Below, piece after piece: positions 26,512-35,679 of a stretch of DNA of 64,000 nucleotides. The position numbers and the translations under genes are program-made. Source of the stretch: Paenibacillus glycinis (GTDB lineage: Bacteria > Bacillota > Bacilli > Paenibacillales > Paenibacillaceae); NCBI RefSeq assembly GCF_009909185.1, contig NZ_JAAAMV010000018.1:1-64000 (forward strand), written 5' to 3'. The notes under the pieces were generated by a model that saw only the letters and a list, made by a program, of their open reading frames with translations, ran no database searches and had not been told where the DNA came from. Numbering within the stretch: position 1 is the first letter of the stretch; every line of letters starts with the position of its first letter.

Positions 26512-27210
26512 TTAAAGGTTGACAAAAAGGCCAAGCTCTGATCCGGGTATAAACGGCAGCTTGGACGCATAAAATCCGGGCGCTCCTCCCCGGGCGCGAA
26601 TCGCATCGAGCAGCTCCTCCATGGAGGCATACGGCGTCCAGCCAAGCGACATGACGGGATAGATCCGCAGCGTGCCGCCCGTCTTGCAGACGCGCATCAT
26701 CTCCAGCACGGCGTCGCGGTGAAAGCCGTAATCGAATTGCTCCTCGTACAAAAACAGAAAGTGACTGCACAGGACGGTATCGAACCTGCCGTCCTCGAAT
26801 GGCAGCCGCGGCAGACTTCCCGCCGCATAGCGCCTCTGCCGCTCCGCCGGGTCCCCGTAATGACCGGCAAACCGCCGCAGCGAAGCTTCGCGGTTCGCGC
26901 GATGACGCTCCAGGCTGCCGTAATAGCTGAAATCGAACTTGTCGCGCAGCTTATCCAGCTTGGCCGTCGAGGCTTCGATCTCTTCGCCGGCTTCCCGGAT
27001 CAATGCCTCGTGTTCCAAAGCGTACCTGGGATCCACGGCGCAGGCGTCCAACCCGCGCGCTACCGCTTCCGCGGTGAAGGAAGACGCTCCGCCCGCGATA
27101 TCCAGAATGCGCCCGCCCAACCGGCTTACCTCCAAATCGAACATCCGCGCGTACTCCTCGAAGCTGCGGCACGTAACGGCCACTCCGAGCTGCTCGTAAC
27201 GTTCATTCAT
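26512..27210 (-). CDS. SAM-dependent class I methyltransferase
   Basis: 232 aa. Motif I GGRILDIAGGASSFTAEAVARG (about residues 31-52) with an acidic motif II (ACAVDPRY), post-motif FDTVLCSHFLFLY and CKTGGTLRIYP (motif VI region) show a Rossmann methyltransferase. The ATG at 27210 follows GGAGAG; a frame extending to 27369 overlaps the divergent gene and is rejected. The substrate is unknown. Confidence 0.8.
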   Translation of the reverse strand: MNERYEQLGVAVTCRSFEEYARMFDLEVSRLGGRILDIAGGASSFTAEAVARGLDACAVDPRYALEHEALIREAGEEIEASTAKLDKLRDKFDFSYYGSLERHRANREASLRRFAGHYGDPAERQRRYAAGSLPRLPFEDGRFDTVLCSHFLFLYEEQFDYGFHRDAVLEMMRVCKTGGTLRIYPVMSLGWTPYASMEELLDAIRARGGAPGFYASKLPFIPGSELGLFVNL

Positions 27211-27395
27211 GCACATCTCTCCTCGTCTCATCTCGTCTCGTCTCAAAAACCTGGCTCGTCTCGCTTGCGACCGGCCGGGGAAATGCCATCCGCCCGTCCG
27301 ATTTCCATATTTTAGCATGGCGCCGATTTGATTTCTACCCCGCATTTTGGCTATCATTGGAGGATACACACGCTTTATCTCGAAGGGATGGTCTT

Positions 27396-27629
27396 ATGTT
27401 TAAGAAAGTCCAAATTTATAAAACCGATAAATACAACATGCTTACCGTGGAGGTACAGGGCAAGACGCTGATCGTGCGGGAAATCTCCGACCAATGGGGC
27501 GAGGAATGCCACACGTTCGTCAGCCGGCCGGAAATGCTGCATTGGGCGGAGAACCGTTTCCGAGCGGAGGATTTCGCGGGCAAGGAAGAGGAGCGCGCGG
27601 CCATCATGGAGGGCTTCCGCGGCGTGTGA
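27396..27629 (+). CDS. Small protein of unknown function (77 aa)
   Basis: A soluble small protein (MFKKVQIYKTDKYNMLTVEVQGKTLIVREIS...), beta-rich N-terminal half and an acidic helical C-terminus. AAGGGATGG precedes the ATG at 27396; the frame from 27357 lacks a site. It looks like a genuine gene by codon use but I do not recognise its family. Confidence 0.65.
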   Translation: MFKKVQIYKTDKYNMLTVEVQGKTLIVREISDQWGEECHTFVSRPEMLHWAENRFRAEDFAGKEEERAAIMEGFRGV

Positions 27630-27727
27630 CCGGCACGATCCGTCCAGAAGCAGGAAAACGGAGCCGGTTTAGCGAACATAACCGTATGTAAGCATGCATA
27701 GGTTGTGCGGAGGGGAGCTCAAGTCAG

Positions 27728-27907
27728 GTGGATAAGACATCTACGATTATTTTCATCATCGCGGCTTTTTCGCTGGGCGGCGTCATTCTTATGCAGCGAA
27801 ACAACATTCCCCCGAACCTGCGCAGAGGACTTGCCATCGCGGCAATCGTCTTTATCGCCTTTGCGTTTTTCCTGGTCGTTTACAGTTTGGCGACCATGGG
27901 GTCATAA
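27728..27907 (+). CDS. Small two-helix membrane protein (59 aa), unknown
   Basis: GTG start at 27728 with GGAGGGGAG about 11 bp upstream; 59 sense codons and TAA. Two hydrophobic helices (TIIFIIAAFSLGGVILM at about 6-22 and GLAIAAIVFIAFAFFLVVYSL at about 34-54) are joined by a basic loop (QRNNIPPNLRR), giving a hairpin membrane topology. It sits between the 77-aa gene and pepF on the same strand. No family recognised. Confidence 0.6.
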   Translation: MDKTSTIIFIIAAFSLGGVILMQRNNIPPNLRRGLAIAAIVFIAFAFFLVVYSLATMGS

Positions 27908-28093
27908 CGAGCCGGCAGCCGGGTCACACTAAGAGGCACATTCTGTCAAAGGAGCGTGACCTCCGGCATGAAATGGCTGCCGATCGTTCTATCGTTCTCT
28001 CTGCTCCAAGGCAGCGCGGACCGCTTGCTCCCGCAAGCTTCCCATGCCGCATTAACCGCAGCACCATCCAAAACCGAGGCGAGGAGGGTTCCT

Positions 28094-29884
28094 ATGAACC
28101 ACGTACCGAAACGTTCCGAGACCGCACCCGAACACCGCTGGAAGCTCGAGGACTTATTCGCGGATCAATCCGCATGGGACAAGGAATACGCGCAGGCGAA
28201 AGAACAAATGAAAAGCGTCGAGGCCTATCAAGGCAAGCTGTCCGACCCGGGCCAACTGAAAGCCTGCTTCCAGCTCGAGGACGATCTTTCCCTTAAAGTC
28301 GAGCGTCTCTACGTATTCGCCAACATGAAGCATCACGAAGATACGGCCGAGCCGGCCTTCCAGGCGCTCTCGGAGAAATCCAAGAAGCTGAGCGTCGAGA
28401 CGGGCGAAGCGCTCTCCTTCATTACGCCGGAAGTGCTCGGTCTCTCGGACGATGCCCTGAACGCGCTGATCGAGAATCCGGACCTCGCGAAATACCGCCA
28501 AACGCTGGAAGAGATGCGCCGCCAAAAAGCGCACGTGCTCTCCAAATCGGAAGAAGCGCTGCTTGCGCAGGTCGGCAACGTCAGCCAAGCGCCGGGCACG
28601 ATATTCAGCATGCTGAACAACGCCGATCTCAAATTCCCGAAAGTGAAGGACGAGAACGGCGAAGAAGTCGAGCTGACCCAAGGCCGCTACATACAGTTTC
28701 TCGAAAGCAAAAACCGCGAGGTTCGCGAAGGCGCGTTCAAGGCGATGTACGAGACGTACGGCAAGCTGAAGAACACGATCGCCTCCACGCTGAGCGCGAA
28801 CGTGACGAAAAACATTTTCTATGCCCGCGCGCGCAAGTATCCGTCCACGCTCGAGATGTCGCTCTACGGCGACAACATCCCGAAAGAGGTCTACACGAAC
28901 CTCATCGGCACGATCCACAAGCATCTCCCGCTCATGCACCGTTACATGGAGCTGCGCAAGAAGCTGCTGAAGGTCGACGAGCTGCATATGTACGACCTGT
29001 TCGCCCCGCTGGTGGACGAATTCAAGATGGACATCACGTACGACCAGGCGAAGGAAACGGTAAAAGAGAGCCTCAAGCCGCTCGGCGAGGACTATCTCGA
29101 CGTGCTGCAGGACGGCTTCGACAAGAGCTGGATCGACGTCTACGAGAACGAAGGCAAACGCAGCGGCGCCTACAGCTGGGGCGCTTACGGCACGCATCCG
29201 TACGTGCTGCTGAACCATAAGGACAACCTGAACAGCATGTTCACGCTCACGCACGAGATGGGCCACGCGCTGCATTCCTACTACTCCGACGGCAATCAGG
29301 ATTACCGCGACGCGCAGTATACGATCTTCCTGGCCGAGGTCGCCTCGACGCTGAACGAAGCGCTGCTGATGGATTACATGCTGAAGAAGTCGACCGATCC
29401 CAAAGAGAAAATGTACCTGCTTACCTACTACGCCGATCAATTCCGCACGACGGTGTTCCGTCAGACGATGTTCGCGGAATTCGAGAAGCTCATCCATGAG
29501 CGCGCCGAGGAAGGCGAATCCTTGACGCCGCAGGATTTCAGCAAAATCTACTACGACCTCAACAAGCTGTACTACGGCGACGGGATGGTCATCGACAAGG
29601 ACATCGAGATGGAATGGGCGCGCATCCCGCATTTCTATACCAGCTTCTATGTCTTCAAGTACGCGACGGGCTTCTCCGCCGCGACCAGCTTCTCCAAGCA
29701 AATCCTCGAGGAGGGCGCGCCGGCGGTGGAACGCTACCTCGGCTTCCTGAAGAGCGGAGGCAGCGACTACTCCATCAACATCCTCAAAAAAGCGGGCGTC
29801 GACATGTCCTCGCCTGCGCCGATCGAAGAAGCGATGAGCGTCTTCGAAAGCCTGATCGAGCAAATGGAACAGCTGACGAAATAA
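28094..29884 (+). CDS. pepF: Oligoendopeptidase F (M3 zinc peptidase)
   Basis: 596 aa, a zinc metallopeptidase that cuts medium-length peptides. Zinc motif LTHEMGHALHSYYSD (HExxH), the downstream glutamate in the AEVASTLNEALL helix, and GAYSWGAYGTHPYVLLN match the PepF family. The ATG at 28094 has GAGGAGG at ideal spacing and gives the canonical length. The same frame is open upstream to a Met codon at 27968 whose 42-residue leader resembles a signal peptide. A strong terminator follows. Confidence 0.94.
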   Translation: MNHVPKRSETAPEHRWKLEDLFADQSAWDKEYAQAKEQMKSVEAYQGKLSDPGQLKACFQLEDDLSLKVERLYVFANMKHHEDTAEPAFQALSEKSKKLSVETGEALSFITPEVLGLSDDALNALIENPDLAKYRQTLEEMRRQKAHVLSKSEEALLAQVGNVSQAPGTIFSMLNNADLKFPKVKDENGEEVELTQGRYIQFLESKNREVREGAFKAMYETYGKLKNTIASTLSANVTKNIFYARARKYPSTLEMSLYGDNIPKEVYTNLIGTIHKHLPLMHRYMELRKKLLKVDELHMYDLFAPLVDEFKMDITYDQAKETVKESLKPLGEDYLDVLQDGFDKSWIDVYENEGKRSGAYSWGAYGTHPYVLLNHKDNLNSMFTLTHEMGHALHSYYSDGNQDYRDAQYTIFLAEVASTLNEALLMDYMLKKSTDPKEKMYLLTYYADQFRTTVFRQTMFAEFEKLIHERAEEGESLTPQDFSKIYYDLNKLYYGDGMVIDKDIEMEWARIPHFYTSFYVFKYATGFSAATSFSKQILEEGAPAVERYLGFLKSGGSDYSINILKKAGVDMSSPAPIEEAMSVFESLIEQMEQLTK

Positions 29885-29896
29885 GCTCTATGAAAC

Positions 29897-29946
29897 GCAA
29901 AAGCAGCGGGTCCCGGATCGTTCTCCGGGGTACCCGCTGCTTTTGT
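29897..29946. terminator. Bidirectional terminator after pepF
   Basis: AAAAGCAGCGGGTCCCGG pairs with CCGGGGTACCCGCTGCTTTT; it serves pepF and probably the converging flavin reductase. Confidence 0.85.
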
Positions 29947-30043
29947 TATGCGGCTATTCAGTTGAAAGCGTCCATCTAGCCGATACGATATGTCTGCAAA
30001 CCGGCGGACGAAACGGCCGCAGCCGTCCGGTCCGCGCGCGGCG

Positions 30044-30604
30044 TCAAATGTTCAACGTACCCGCGGGCTGCTTCAGCAGCAGCGTCGTCTCCACGAACGA
30101 TGCAACCGCGGCGTTCAAGCGCTGCCCCAGCTCCTCGTCGAGCACGTAACCGCCGTCGTCGGTCTTCAGAATTTGCGAATCCACCGCGTAGACGCCCGGC
30201 TCCACATGTTTGGCGTAAAGCGCGGACAACAGCGGCTTTAGCGAGAAATCAAGCGCGAGCAGATGCGCGAGCGTGCCCCCGATAAACAACGGCAGCACGA
30301 TTTTGCCGTAGAGTCCCTTCTGCGGCAGCAAGTCGAGGAAGGTTTTCAGCACGCCCGTGTACGAAGCTTTGTAGACGGGGCTTGCGATGATCACGGCGTC
30401 GGCTTCCGCCACGAGCCGGCTTGCTTCGGCGATCGCGGGGCTGTCGAAGCGGGCGCCGATCAAGTCTTCCGCGGGCAACGACGCCACGTGCAGGGAAACG
30501 ATGTCCCAGCCGAGCGAAGCCAGCTTCTCTTCCGCGTACTGCAGGATACCGTTCAAACGGGAAACCGGATTCGGGCTTCCGGATATAATAATCGCTTTCG
30601 GCAT
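30044..30604 (-). CDS. NADPH-dependent FMN reductase (SsuE-like)
   Basis: 186 aa flavodoxin-like protein. Begins MPKAIIISGSPNPVSRLNGIL (FMN loop) and has ADAVIIASPVYKASYTGVLKTFLDLLPQ, the SsuE/MsuE signature. It supplies reduced flavin, classically to alkanesulfonate monooxygenase, but no ssu genes are nearby. GAGGAGGAA is 8 bp before the ATG at 30604; the 15-codon extension is rejected. Confidence 0.88.
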   Translation of the reverse strand: MPKAIIISGSPNPVSRLNGILQYAEEKLASLGWDIVSLHVASLPAEDLIGARFDSPAIAEASRLVAEADAVIIASPVYKASYTGVLKTFLDLLPQKGLYGKIVLPLFIGGTLAHLLALDFSLKPLLSALYAKHVEPGVYAVDSQILKTDDGGYVLDEELGQRLNAAVASFVETTLLLKQPAGTLNI

Positions 30605-30747
30605 GACAGGCTTCCTCCTCGTGAAATGAATATTGAGTTCATTATACAACCATAATTCCTACCCGTAAACTATGAATTAAGCCGATTTGTCTCCGTTCTC
30701 CCGCGCATACGCTGCCGCTGTTCCGTATCTATGGCCTTTCAATATAA

Positions 30748-30775
30748 AACCGCCTCCCTTGGCAGGAAAGCGGCA
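30748..30775 (-). terminator. Possible terminator of the efflux operon
   Basis: An imperfect hairpin (CCGC...GCGG with an inner TCC/GGA) followed by TTTTATATT on the minus strand, about 65 bp after the last operon gene. Confidence 0.45.
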
Positions 30776-30839
30776 TGGTGTGCGTTTGGTTCGTTTGCTT
30801 GGCCGGTCCGGACAGCTCCGCGATCGTTTCGCTTCAAGG

Positions 30840-31718
30840 TCAGGTTTCAGGCGGATAAATGATAATCCGTCCTTCTTCTTTCTCCACGCGCACTTTGTTC
30901 TTCTCCTTGAACTCGTCCGCCTGCAGGTAGGACGAAGGAATCTGCATGCGCCCCGCTTTATCGATGACGGCATATTCCACGTGGCTCTCCTCCTCGATGA
31001 CCGCCCCGCTCTCGAGCGCGGCAAGCTCCTCCGCGTACGACTGGCGCCGGATGATCTCCGAGGACGTCTTGCCGTCGCGAATCGCCACGACGCGGTCGAC
31101 CTTCCTCGCGAGCAGCGGATCATGCGTGACGATGACGATCGTGATGCCGATGCTCCGGTTGAGCTCGCGGAACAAGTCGAGGATCTGATTGGACATCCGG
31201 GTGTCCAGCGAGCCGGTCGGTTCGTCCGCCAGCAGCAGCTTCGGCTCGTTCGCCAGCGCGATGGCGATCGCCACGCGCTGCTGCTCGCCGCCGGAGAGCT
31301 CGCTGAGCCGGTTCTTCATGCGGTGGCTCAGTCCGACCGCGTCCAGCAGCTCCAGCGCCCGGAGCCGCTTGCCGCGGCCTTTCAGCAGCAGCGGAAGCTC
31401 CACGTTTTCCAGCGCCGTCAAATACGGAATCAGGTTGCGCGCGTTGCTCTGCCAGACGAAGCCGACGGTTTCGCGCTTATAGTTGACCAGGTCGCGCTCC
31501 GTAAACTTCAGCAGGTCCTTGTCATCCACGATCAGCTTGCCCGCGGAGGGCCGGTCAAGCCCGCCGAGCATATTGAGCAGCGTCGATTTGCCGCTGCCGC
31601 TGTTGCCGATGATGGCCATCAGCTCGCCGTCCTCCACGTGCAGGTCCAAGCCCTGCAGGGCAACGACCTCCAGGTCGTCGGTCTTGTAAATTTTCACGAG
31701 TCCGTCGCAATGGATCAT
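30840..31718 (-). CDS. ABC ATPase with C-terminal AbrB-like domain
   Basis: 292 aa. Residues 1-225 form a MacB/LolD-type ATPase: Walker [10 protein letters not shown] (about 38-46), Q loop VWQSN, signature LSGGEQQR, Walker [13 protein letters not shown], switch HDP. The last ~45 residues are unexpected: [18 protein letters not shown] followed by [16 protein letters not shown], the beta-hairpin pattern of SpoVT/AbrB swapped-hairpin domains (V...GR..IP...R.........V.V....I...P). GGGGAGGA precedes the ATG at 31718, 3 bp after the permease stop. Last gene of a four-gene efflux operon. Confidence 0.85.
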   Translation of the reverse strand: MIHCDGLVKIYKTDDLEVVALQGLDLHVEDGELMAIIGNSGSGKSTLLNMLGGLDRPSAGKLIVDDKDLLKFTERDLVNYKRETVGFVWQSNARNLIPYLTALENVELPLLLKGRGKRLRALELLDAVGLSHRMKNRLSELSGGEQQRVAIAIALANEPKLLLADEPTGSLDTRMSNQILDLFRELNRSIGITIVIVTHDPLLARKVDRVVAIRDGKTSSEIIRRQSYAEELAALESGAVIEEESHVEYAVIDKAGRMQIPSSYLQADEFKEKNKVRVEKEEGRIIIYPPET

Positions 31719-31721
31719 CGT

Positions 31722-34592
31722 TTATTCCTCCCCTAGCTTCAGCGCCTGCGTGATCTTCATCCGCGAGACCCGGATGCCGAGCACGGCCAGCCCGGTCAAC
31801 AGCATGAAGCCGACGACGCCGTAAAGCTGCACGTAATCGCTCAGCTGCCGGACGATCTCGAACGGCGGCACCTGGTCCGTCGCGCTGAACGACAACTGGA
31901 ATAACGGCACGAACAGGCTGCTGACGGCATTGCCGATGACGACCCCGAACAGGATGGCGGCCGCCGAGGTGAGCACCTGCTCGCTTAGGAGCATGCCGAT
32001 GATTTGCCTGAAGGAGATGCCCATCGCCCGGAGGATGCCGAATTGCAGCGTCCTGCCCGACAGCGTGAGCACCCAGAACAGCAGGAAACCGAAAAAGCTG
32101 ATCAGCATCGAAATGACGAAGCCCAGCGTCATGACGCCGTTGATCGCGAGCCGGAACGGATCGTTCTTGGAGCGGATCAGCAGCTGGTTGGCATCGACGA
32201 GGTTCTCGATCGGAATATCCTTCTTGATCAGGTCATCGTATACGACCTTGCTGCCGGCTCCGGCCTTCAACTTGACCCATACCTCGTACGGTTCGAGCGC
32301 CAGATGATTCTGGATGTACGGCAGCTGGCCCACGATGAGGTTCGGCAGCCGGACGTCGGGATCGTCCTTGTCGCCCGATACCGGAAGCGGGCTCCAGCCC
32401 GGCCAATAATCGATGATGCCGTAGACGAGGAAATCGGCGCTGTCGAGTCCTTCCCATTTCGCGGCTATCGTGTCGCCGGCCTTGACGCCGTACTGCTTCG
32501 CCATCGAGCGCGAGACGAGCACCGCCTTCGGGTTGGTCGAGATCAGGTTCAAGTAGCTGTTCAACGGATACTGCAGCAAGCCGCCGCGCATCCAGGTCAC
32601 TTTGCCGAAATCGTACGGATCGATCCCGTACAAGGTCGTTGCCCCGTTCTGTCCGCCCGCGGAGAAGCTCGCGTTGTCCTTGCGGAAGACGCGCGCGGCC
32701 GAGTCCACGCCGTCCAGCTCGGTCATCGTGATGAACGACGGTTCGGTATAGGTGACGACCTTCGGCGCCGCGGCCGCCGGATCCGACTCTTGCGGACCCG
32801 GCGCGCCCGGCGGCGGAGGAGGCGGTTTGTCGTTGTCCCAATGAACGGAGAGCTGGATATCCGAGCCGGTCATGTATTGGATACGGTCCTCCATGTTCCC
32901 GTTGATCGTCCTCGCCGCGTTCGCGCTGAACAATCCGGTGGCGACGGTCATGATCAGAAACACTTTGATGGTCAAATATTGCGAAGAAGAACGGCTGATC
33001 TGCAGCAGGGTGGAATAGAGCGCCGGCGTCCACCATTTGCGGCCGATCCAGAATACGAGCTTGATGAACCACGGATAGACGCGCAGGACGAGCAGCCCCG
33101 CGCCAAGCGAGAAGAGCGGCGGCATGAAGAAGATAAGCGGATCCACCCGGATCGAGGTCGGATCCAGGGCGAGCGCCTTCAAGCCGTTCAGCTGCGACTT
33201 CAGCTTGTAAAGTCCGTACAGCGACCCCGCAAGCAGGATGAAATCCGCGCAGATCAAGTGCCAGAACGATAATTTGGTGAGACGCGCCATCCGCTGCTTA
33301 TGCCCGACGATCGTCACCCGCGTCGCCAGCAGGGCCGGGATGAGGATGAGCACGATGGAGCCGGCGATCGCGGCGGCGGCGATCTTGTAAGAGGTGCTGT
33401 TCAGGACGACGTCAAGCGACGCGCGCTGCACGAACTCCAGGAACCCGCTGGAAGCGCCCAATAATTTCGTGAAATACACGCCGACGAACGGCCCCGCGGC
33501 AAGCGCCAGCGCACCGAGAATGACGCTCTCGATCAGAAACACGGTCATGATTTGAAGCCGGCTCGCGCCGCGGCTTCGCAGCACCGAGATCTCCGTCTTC
33601 TGCCGGTCGATGATCAGGTTGGCCGCCATGTAGAGGTAGAACGCGAGCATGAACATGACCGGCGAGTACAGCGACCACAGCATCAGGTCCAGCTTTTCTT
33701 TCTTCTCCGTATAGGTCGCGATCGGCGTCTTGGCCGGCATGTCCGCGTTGCCGATGCCGATGCGCGTATTGAAATAATTGTTCATGGCGTTGAACTGCGA
33801 CAAGTACGTATCGATGCGGTCGATGTTCATCTGGCTGTAGTCGAGCGAATATTGCCAGGTCAGCAGCGAGAGATTGAGGGGACCCTGATTGTCCACGAAG
33901 TCGTGATTGAACTGCTCGAACGGAATATAGAAGGACGAGTTGTTCGATTCGACGCTGAATTGATCGTACGCGTTGGCGGAATTCGACTCCACGATGCCGA
34001 CCGGCACGATGCGGATCGTATTGCCCGTGTCCTTGTTCGTATACACCAACTCGCTGCCGAGATCGCGCTTCAGATCAATGATGAATTTCTGCGTCACGAC
34101 CGCTTCGTATACCCCGTCGCCGCGATTCGGATCCGGAAGGCGCCCGTCGATCACTTTCACGTGCTTGTCGAGATCCGATACGGTGCGGAAGCTTCCGGAC
34201 ACCGTCATATCCTTCTTCTCTTTGTCCGACGCGTCCGCAGGCAGGATTCGGAACGATTGCGTGCTACGCGTCACGATATACGACTGCACGGCAAGGCCCA
34301 TGCGCTTCGGCGCTCCAGCCATGTAGCTGTCCGCCTTCTGAATGAGCGAATGCGTCGTGTCGAAGGCGCGTCCGCCCGATACGGACGTCGTGGCGCGAAT
34401 CAGGCCGGGATAAATATTTTGATCCTTCTGCAGCTGCTGCAGCTCCTTGAACAGCGTGCGCTGCAATATCGCGTGCGAATACAGCGGCATGGAGCTGAAC
34501 AGCGCGACGCATAACGTGAGGCCGAACCATAAATTAAGCTGAAGCCAGCGGTTTTTCGCCATTTTCCGAAAAATCATCGTCCATAATGCCAT
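31722..34592 (-). CDS. FtsX/MacB-type ABC transporter permease
   Basis: 956 aa with a duplicated layout: a first membrane helix (about 14-35), a large extracytoplasmic domain, a membrane block at about 310-440, further helices to about 540, a second extracytoplasmic domain (about 560-800) and a C-terminal membrane block with an FtsX-like helix set. A Pro-rich segment (DNDKPPPPPPGAPG) interrupts the second outer domain. It probably moves lipids, peptides or drugs by a mechanotransmission mechanism. The ATG at 34592 follows AGAGGTGA. It is preceded by the adaptor and followed by the second ATPase. Confidence 0.82.
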   Translation of the reverse strand: MALWTMIFRKMAKNRWLQLNLWFGLTLCVALFSSMPLYSHAILQRTLFKELQQLQKDQNIYPGLIRATTSVSGGRAFDTTHSLIQKADSYMAGAPKRMGLAVQSYIVTRSTQSFRILPADASDKEKKDMTVSGSFRTVSDLDKHVKVIDGRLPDPNRGDGVYEAVVTQKFIIDLKRDLGSELVYTNKDTGNTIRIVPVGIVESNSANAYDQFSVESNNSSFYIPFEQFNHDFVDNQGPLNLSLLTWQYSLDYSQMNIDRIDTYLSQFNAMNNYFNTRIGIGNADMPAKTPIATYTEKKEKLDLMLWSLYSPVMFMLAFYLYMAANLIIDRQKTEISVLRSRGASRLQIMTVFLIESVILGALALAAGPFVGVYFTKLLGASSGFLEFVQRASLDVVLNSTSYKIAAAAIAGSIVLILIPALLATRVTIVGHKQRMARLTKLSFWHLICADFILLAGSLYGLYKLKSQLNGLKALALDPTSIRVDPLIFFMPPLFSLGAGLLVLRVYPWFIKLVFWIGRKWWTPALYSTLLQISRSSSQYLTIKVFLIMTVATGLFSANAARTINGNMEDRIQYMTGSDIQLSVHWDNDKPPPPPPGAPGPQESDPAAAAPKVVTYTEPSFITMTELDGVDSAARVFRKDNASFSAGGQNGATTLYGIDPYDFGKVTWMRGGLLQYPLNSYLNLISTNPKAVLVSRSMAKQYGVKAGDTIAAKWEGLDSADFLVYGIIDYWPGWSPLPVSGDKDDPDVRLPNLIVGQLPYIQNHLALEPYEVWVKLKAGAGSKVVYDDLIKKDIPIENLVDANQLLIRSKNDPFRLAINGVMTLGFVISMLISFFGFLLFWVLTLSGRTLQFGILRAMGISFRQIIGMLLSEQVLTSAAAILFGVVIGNAVSSLFVPLFQLSFSATDQVPPFEIVRQLSDYVQLYGVVGFMLLTGLAVLGIRVSRMKITQALKLGEE

Positions 34593-34623
34593 CGTTTCAC
34601 CTCTTCTCACCGATCCGCCGGAA

Positions 34624-35679
34624 TTAGTTGTTCAATATGACTTTCATGCCCGCGTCTAATCCCTTCACGATCTCGACGTCCGTCTGCGTCATGAGCCCCG
34701 GCTCCACGTCGATTTCCTTGCGGCGGTCGCCGTCTGCCACCTGAACGTACGTGCGCCCGAGGTACGTGCGCAGGCCGCTTCGCGGAATGACGATGACGTC
34801 GCTCTTCTTCTCGAGCCCGATGCGGATATCGATCGATTTGCCCAGCTCCAGCTTGACGGACGGATCCGTGACGCCGACGTAGAGCAGCTTCGTATTGCGG
34901 TCGTCGATGTCTTTGTTGCCGGTGAGCGGCGCATCCAGCGGACCCTGCAGCACCTTGCCCGCCGTCTTCTTCCCGTCAATGGTCACCTCGACCGGCATTT
35001 CGCGCTCGATGCCCGAGATCTGCTTGACATCCTCCGCCGCGTACACGAGTCGCGTCTGAGTCGGATCCGCGATCACGACGAGCGGCGTGTAGCCGTTGAT
35101 GCCGTCCCCGGCCGATTTCGTATCCGCATAGGAAATAACGCCGCTTATCGGCGCGACGAGCTTGGCGGATTCGAGCTGCTGCATCATGGATTCGAGCGTG
35201 ACCTGCTCGCGTTCCACGTCGATTTCTTTCATGCGGAGATCGGTTCCCGTGACGCCGTCCTTCTTGGCGCCGTTCAGCACGATCTGCGCCCGCTCCAGGT
35301 TCAGCTTCTCCAGCTGCACGCGCAGGTCCAGGTCGCCCCTGTCGAGCTCCGCGACGAGCTGTCCTGCTTTGACTTCGTCGCCCTGCGAGACGTGCAGCTC
35401 CTTGAGACGGCCGCTCTCCTTATAGAACAGCGGCACCGCATGGCTGGACGCGACGACGGCCGTGCCGGAGAAATAACGCTCGATCGTTCCTTTCTTCACC
35501 TCGACGGCATCCACCTTCTCGGCCGCAGGCTTGATCAGCGGCGGCTGCAGCGTCGTTTCCTTCGCCGGCAGCAGGGAACAGCCGGACAGCAGGGCTGCGG
35601 CAACCATCGCGGCGGCAGCTTGTTTCGCAAGCCGCTTGGGGCGGCGTCTAGACGTTGGGTTCAACGACAATCTCTCCAT
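34624..35679 (-). CDS. MacA-like lipoprotein adaptor (membrane fusion protein)
   Basis: About 351 aa. A basic N-terminus, hydrophobic stretch and lipobox LLSGC (Cys about 34) predict membrane anchoring by lipidation. The body has a biotinyl-lipoyl half (GRLKELHVSQGDEVKAGQLVAELD), a coiled-coil hairpin (about 115-175), the returning half (KLVAPISGVISY) and a beta-barrel (GLRTYLGRTYVQV), as in HlyD/MacA adaptors. The start overlaps the upstream ATPase: ATG at 35679 abuts its ribosome binding site, so TTG at 35670 is as likely. Confidence 0.85.
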   Translation of the reverse strand: MERLSLNPTSRRRPKRLAKQAAAAMVAAALLSGCSLLPAKETTLQPPLIKPAAEKVDAVEVKKGTIERYFSGTAVVASSHAVPLFYKESGRLKELHVSQGDEVKAGQLVAELDRGDLDLRVQLEKLNLERAQIVLNGAKKDGVTGTDLRMKEIDVEREQVTLESMMQQLESAKLVAPISGVISYADTKSAGDGINGYTPLVVIADPTQTRLVYAAEDVKQISGIEREMPVEVTIDGKKTAGKVLQGPLDAPLTGNKDIDDRNTKLLYVGVTDPSVKLELGKSIDIRIGLEKKSDVIVIPRSGLRTYLGRTYVQVADGDRRKEIDVEPGLMTQTDVEIVKGLDAGMKVILNN

